Notes under the pieces: generated by a model
Told to the model about the DNA's origin: nothing
The model's database searches: none
The model's input: the letters and a program-made list of their open reading frames with translations, nothing else
Part shown: one piece after another, positions 60,628 through 64,000 of the stretch
Position numbering within the stretch: position 1 is the first letter of the stretch
Layout of the letters: each line of letters begins with the position of its first letter
Translations under genes and position numbers: made by a program
Source of the DNA: Candidatus Pandoraea novymonadis
GTDB taxonomy: Bacteria; Pseudomonadota; Gammaproteobacteria; Burkholderiales; Burkholderiaceae
Length of the DNA: 64,000 nucleotides
Reading direction: 5' to 3'
Assembly: GCF_003004665.1 (NCBI RefSeq)
Contig: NZ_MUHY01000002.1
Location: 1-64,000, forward strand

Positions 60628-61917
60628 ATGGTTCCACATTTCGTGACGGCCCTCAAAGGTCCACTGCTCGATTTCGAAAAGAAAATTCTAGACGCTACCT
60701 CGGCGATTGAACGTTGGTTTCGGCTTGAATGGCAGGAGCACACTCCTCCATTTTATTGTTCAGTCAATTTACGTAATGCTGGTTTTAAGCTTGCCCTTGT
60801 CGATACCAATCTTTTTCCAGGAGGCTTCAATAATTTGACATCGGAGGTCTTGCCGTTGGCAGTGCAAGCCGCAATTGCTGCGATCGAAAAAATTTGTCCG
60901 GATGCTAAGGATCTTTTGCTTATTCCTGAGGAAAAACTACACAATACGCTTTATTTGCAGAACTTAGTTTACCTATCCACAATTATGCGCCATGCTGGTC
61001 TGAATGTGCGTTTTGGCAGTTTGTCATCTGGTATTACAGCACCGACTCCAATTGAGTTACCGACTGGACAAAATTTTGTAATTGAGCCATTGGAGCGCTC
61101 CCCACGACGGCTTGGTTTGAAAAACTTTGATCCATGCTCGATACTACTTAACAATGATTTGGCGGAAGGTGTGCCTCTTATTTTGGAAGGGTTGCATGAG
61201 CAGTATTTACTTCCTCCACTGCATGCTGGCTGGGCAGTACGTCGTAGGAGTCAACATTTTTCGTCTTACGACGGTGTAGTCAAGAGGTTTTCTAAGTTAA
61301 TCGATGTAGACCCCTGGATGTTGAGTTTGTATTTCGCTAAGTCAGAGAATGTCAATTTTTCGACTAATGCAGGTGGCGAGTTGCTTGTCGATACGATTGA
61401 TGTTTTGCTGAAAAAGATTGCGAAAAAATATCGGGAGTACGGTATTAGCGAGAAGCCGTTTATTATATTGAAGTCTAATGCGGGTGCTCATAGTATGGTT
61501 GGGATGAGGGTTTATGAGGCGGCTAATATCAAGAATTTGAATCTGTGTAGTTGTAGCAAGACGAACCTGCTAAAGGAAGGGTTTGAAATGCATGAAGTCC
61601 TTTTGCAAGAAGGTGTGTATACATTTGAACGCCTTAACGAAGCAGTGGCTGAACCAGTGGTTTACATGATTGATCGCTATGTTGTTGGAGGTTGCTACCG
61701 TGTTCACGCCAGCTACGGCAAAGATAAAAACCTTAATACTCCAGGGGTTAAGGTTTTTCCTCTCTCTTTTGAACATGCTGCATTACCTGATATGCAAGCA
61801 AAGCTTGGCGCAGCACCGCCAAACCGGTTTTACATGTATGGAGTTATTGCTCGTCTAGGTTTGCTTGCCGCATCTATTGAGTTGGAACGGACTGATCCAG
61901 ATCAAGAAACATACTGA
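60628..61917 (+). CDS. gshA: Glutamate--cysteine ligase (ATP-grasp-like, Burkholderia type)
   Basis: GshA makes gamma-glutamylcysteine, the first step of glutathione synthesis. It is 429 aa, full length for the betaproteobacterial family. Typical blocks are FYCSVNLRNAGFKLALVDTN, FPGGFNNL, LGLKNFDPCSILLNNDL, AVAEPVVYMIDRYVVGG and PNRFYMYGVIARLGLLA. However, the usually near-invariant KADAGTYGMGIM reads KSNAGAHSMVGM here (near residues 282-293), and the nearby RNKMSVVKEG reads SKTNLLKEG. These changes could weaken activity. It precedes gshB. Confidence 0.88.
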   Translation: MVPHFVTALKGPLLDFEKKILDATSAIERWFRLEWQEHTPPFYCSVNLRNAGFKLALVDTNLFPGGFNNLTSEVLPLAVQAAIAAIEKICPDAKDLLLIPEEKLHNTLYLQNLVYLSTIMRHAGLNVRFGSLSSGITAPTPIELPTGQNFVIEPLERSPRRLGLKNFDPCSILLNNDLAEGVPLILEGLHEQYLLPPLHAGWAVRRRSQHFSSYDGVVKRFSKLIDVDPWMLSLYFAKSENVNFSTNAGGELLVDTIDVLLKKIAKKYREYGISEKPFIILKSNAGAHSMVGMRVYEAANIKNLNLCSCSKTNLLKEGFEMHEVLLQEGVYTFERLNEAVAEPVVYMIDRYVVGGCYRVHASYGKDKNLNTPGVKVFPLSFEHAALPDMQAKLGAAPPNRFYMYGVIARLGLLAASIELERTDPDQETY

Positions 61918-62240
61918 TAAATAATTTCCTTAGAAAGATAGTAATTAATCTGTCAATAGTGATTAAGGGTTGTTGTTGGAGTTGTTTGTTGCTGGGTACA
62001 GATAGACCGGTCATCATTTTTGATGATTGAGGTATAAGTAAGACTGTTGTTAGCATCATATGAGATGAATTTTATATGTATCCAGAAACTCAAGATGGGT
62101 ATTTCAGTCTGCGTAAGTAATTTAAAGCAGGAAAAGAGCAGCTCAGTTAGAATTGAAGTTCAGTGATTTCTGGGATGCTTGCTTTATCCCATCGAGTTAC
62201 CTCCATTTATTACTTCACTCATTTTGAGGGTCCTCGTCCG
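61918..62240. other. Gap between gshA and gshB
   Basis: The 323 bp hold no gene. A weak TCATCA/TGATGA hairpin with T in its loop lies near 62010-62030. Confidence 0.55.
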
Positions 62241-63179
62241 ATGAAAATTTTATTTATTGCCGACCCTCTAGAACACTTAAAGATTTATAAGGACACGACA
62301 TTTTCGATGATGTCCGAGGCAGCTCGCCGTGGCTATAGCGTGTTTTTCTGTCAGGATCATTCACTGGTTTGGCAGTGCGGGAATGTCGAGGCAAAAGTGG
62401 TTAAAATTCATCTCACAGGCGATAAGGCTTATTGGTACTCTATTGTAGAGACGAGTGTGTTGCCCTTGACAGATTTTGATGTTGTGTTGGTACGTAAGGA
62501 TCCTCCATTCGATATGGAGTACGTCAACTTGACGTGGTTATTGGAGATTGCTGAGCGTGCTGGGGCACGGATTTTTAATCGTCCTCAGGCGATTCGCGAT
62601 CATTCAGAAAAGCTAGCGATTTCTGAATTCAGTAGTTTCATCCCGCCGACGCTTGTAACACGTGATGCCTCATGTTTGCGCGCTTTTCATGCGCAGCATG
62701 GCGACATTATTTTCAAGCCACTCGATGGTATGGGAGGGGCCGGTATTTTCCGTATAACTGAAGATGGGCGTAACCTTGGAACTGTCATTGAAATACTGGG
62801 TGAGAACGGCTTTCGCTCTGTTATGGTACAAAAGTTCATCCCAGAAATCAAACAAGGGGATAAACGTATTTTATTGATTGGCGGTCAGGTCGTGCCGTTT
62901 ACTCTCGCACGTATTCCGCAAGGTACTGAGGTTCGAGCGAATTTGGCAGCGGGAGGTTTAGGTAAAGCGCAAACGATCACTGAACGAGATCGTGAGATTG
63001 CTGAGACGATTGGTCCCGTGTTATGGACGCGTGGTTTATTGTTGGTAGGTCTAGATACGATTGGCGGCTACTTAACGGAAGTTAATGTTACCAGTCCAAC
63101 TTGTTTCCAGGAAATTTTCGATCAGACGGGATTCGATGTAACGAAAATGTTCATTGATGAGCTTGAAAATGCTATTTAA
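62241..63179 (+). CDS. gshB: Glutathione synthetase
   Basis: GshB joins glycine to gamma-glutamylcysteine. It is an ATP-grasp enzyme of 312 aa from the chosen ATG. The start MKILFIADPLEHLKIYKDTT matches the family; the frame is open 26 codons further upstream without family similarity. Other blocks are VRKDPPFDMEYV, FNRPQAIRDHSEKLAI, the ATP-grasp loop FKPLDGMGGAGIFR and EVNVTSPTCFQEI at the metal site. It acts after gshA, whose motif looks altered; gshB itself looks normal. Confidence 0.95.
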   Translation: MKILFIADPLEHLKIYKDTTFSMMSEAARRGYSVFFCQDHSLVWQCGNVEAKVVKIHLTGDKAYWYSIVETSVLPLTDFDVVLVRKDPPFDMEYVNLTWLLEIAERAGARIFNRPQAIRDHSEKLAISEFSSFIPPTLVTRDASCLRAFHAQHGDIIFKPLDGMGGAGIFRITEDGRNLGTVIEILGENGFRSVMVQKFIPEIKQGDKRILLIGGQVVPFTLARIPQGTEVRANLAAGGLGKAQTITERDREIAETIGPVLWTRGLLLVGLDTIGGYLTEVNVTSPTCFQEIFDQTGFDVTKMFIDELENAI

Positions 63180-63312
63180 GTGCTTGATTTTTCAATACCC
63201 AAATACAGGTTTCTTTGTGTGCACCCAGAATGGGAGGCACGGAATCGACAGGTACATGCTCCGGACCTGTTTGTCAATAAAATGCAGGTAACGGATTCGT
63301 GCTTCTATTATT

Positions 63313-63759
63313 ATGGCTGGTATCCTTATAATTGCTCACGCGCCTTTGGCGTCTGCTTTACGAGAGTGTATTTCGCATATTTATGGCAGCTGCCCAGCCC
63401 GGATTTCTGTGGTAGATGTTTCGCCCAATCAAGACACTGTAAAATTGTTGGAAACTATACGTCAGTATTTTAAGTATTTGCATGAAAAAAATGGTGTACT
63501 TGTGTTGACTGATTTATTCGGAGCAACACCGTCTAATCTTGCAGCTGAGCTTGTTGGACGTGAGATCAGAGTGGTTGGCGGCGTAAATTTGCCGATGTTG
63601 ATCAAGGCAGTTTGTTATCGTTCTGCTCCACTCGATATATTGGTTAATAAGGTGATTTCTGGAGGAACTCAAGGTATTCTTGAAATTGGTACGCATACGT
63701 CGATGTCAAAAAAAATACCAAACTTACATGCTTCAAAAAGAAACAACAATCGTGAATAA
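63313..63759 (+). CDS. PTS EIIA component, mannose/fructose type
   Basis: This is a 148-aa EIIA(Man)-like protein. The phosphorylated histidine is in ILIIAHAPLASALRE (His near residue 9) and the second conserved block is VLTDLFGATPSNLAAE. In Burkholderia it belongs to a PTS without a membrane sugar transporter beside it (IIA-HPr-EI), usually considered regulatory. It overlaps ptsH by 32 bp. No sugar permease gene is in the window. Confidence 0.9.
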   Translation: MAGILIIAHAPLASALRECISHIYGSCPARISVVDVSPNQDTVKLLETIRQYFKYLHEKNGVLVLTDLFGATPSNLAAELVGREIRVVGGVNLPMLIKAVCYRSAPLDILVNKVISGGTQGILEIGTHTSMSKKIPNLHASKRNNNRE

Positions 63760-63997
63760 GTTAGGGCTGCATGCAAGGGCATCGGCGAAACTTACGCAAC
63801 TGGCTTCACGTTTTCAGAGCGAGGTCTGGATGACACGAAACGGTCGCCGTATCAATGCAAAAAGCATTATGGGCTTGATGGTTTTGGCCGCTGGAATTGG
63901 CTCGAAGGTTCAAATTGAGACTGACGGTCACGATGAAGCTGATGCAATGCAGGCTATCCTCAAGTTGATTGCTGACCGCTTTGGTGAGGGAGAGTAA
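63728..63997 (+). CDS. ptsH: Phosphocarrier protein HPr
   Basis: HPr carries phosphate from enzyme I to EIIA proteins. It is 89 aa from the ATG at 63728, which gives the Burkholderia start MLQKETTIVNKLGLHARASA. The active His lies in GLHARASAKL (near residue 16) and the regulatory Ser region is INAKSIMGLMVLAAG. It starts inside the end of the IIA gene, in another frame, without a clear Shine-Dalgarno, so it probably depends on translational coupling. ptsI would follow just beyond the window. Confidence 0.93.
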   Translation: MLQKETTIVNKLGLHARASAKLTQLASRFQSEVWMTRNGRRINAKSIMGLMVLAAGIGSKVQIETDGHDEADAMQAILKLIADRFGEGE

Positions 63998-64000
63998 GCT

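Noticed and set aside
1-64000. CRISPR arrays, prophage, toxin-antitoxin or secretion islands
   Set aside because: No tandem spaced repeats, integrase, phage structural or toxin-antitoxin genes were recognised anywhere in the window.

Overview
The window reads as part of a shrinking betaproteobacterial genome. Proteins and gene order match Burkholderia sensu lato: secE-nusG-rplKAJL-rpoBC, bamE-dapB-leuS-lptE-holA, dusB-fis-purH, lptD-surA-pdxA-rsmA, glyQ-glyS-(gmhB)-plsC, miaB-phoH-ybeY-corC-lnt, argS-SPOR-dsbA, birA-coaX, lipB-lipA and gshA-gshB-PTS IIA-ptsH. Many AT-rich gaps of 300-1200 bp sit where a free-living relative would carry genes, and several still hold readable wreckage of the expected gene. 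I infer a host-restricted Burkholderiaceae endosymbiont (Vallotia- or Mycoavidus-like lineages are possibilities); the species cannot be fixed from the sequence alone.

Layout. 1-12.4 kb: tRNA-Trp, secE, nusG, the L11/L1/L10/L12 genes and rpoB/rpoC, with an L10 leader and an attenuator hairpin. 13.2-19.0 kb: bamE, dapB, leuS, lptE, holA, then a proA remnant. 19.5-23.9 kb (minus): ubiH, dusB, fis, purH. 24-25.1 kb: amgK remnant. 25.1-30.8 kb (plus): lptD, surA, pdxA, rsmA. 30.9-41.2 kb (minus): miaB, phoH, ybeY, corC, lnt, glyQ, glyS, a gmhB pseudogene and plsC. 41.2-42.2 kb: a gene-free, AT-rich segment with perfect DnaA boxes and long hairpins. 42.2-48.4 kb (minus): bioB, carbonic anhydrase, dsbA-like, SPOR protein, argS. 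49.5-58.3 kb: ferritin-like gene, hldC remnant, coaX/birA, a broken ferredoxin gene, hydrolase, D,D-carboxypeptidase, ybeD, lipB, lipA. 58.7-59.1 kb: a second, identical copy of the 397-bp DnaA-box segment. 59.3-64 kb: yifB remnant, ubiK, possible glnK/amtB remnants, gshA, gshB, PTS IIA, ptsH.

Function. Retained genes cover transcription and translation, outer-membrane and LPS assembly (BamE, LptD, LptE, SurA, Lnt, PlsC), and cofactors (PdxA, BioB, BirA, CoaX, LipA, LipB, UbiH, UbiK, glutathione). Lost genes are coherent: two ADP-heptose genes (gmhB, hldC), cell-wall recycling (amgK), proline synthesis (proA), and probably nitrogen sensing and uptake (glnK, amtB).

Most notable observation: a perfect 397-bp non-coding direct repeat, 17.3 kb apart, each copy carrying two perfect, oppositely oriented DnaA boxes in AT-rich DNA. 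Hand counts of G and C in intergenic DNA change sign between about 25 and 42 kb, so the copy at 41.4 kb is a candidate chromosomal origin and the copy at 58.7 kb a recent duplication.
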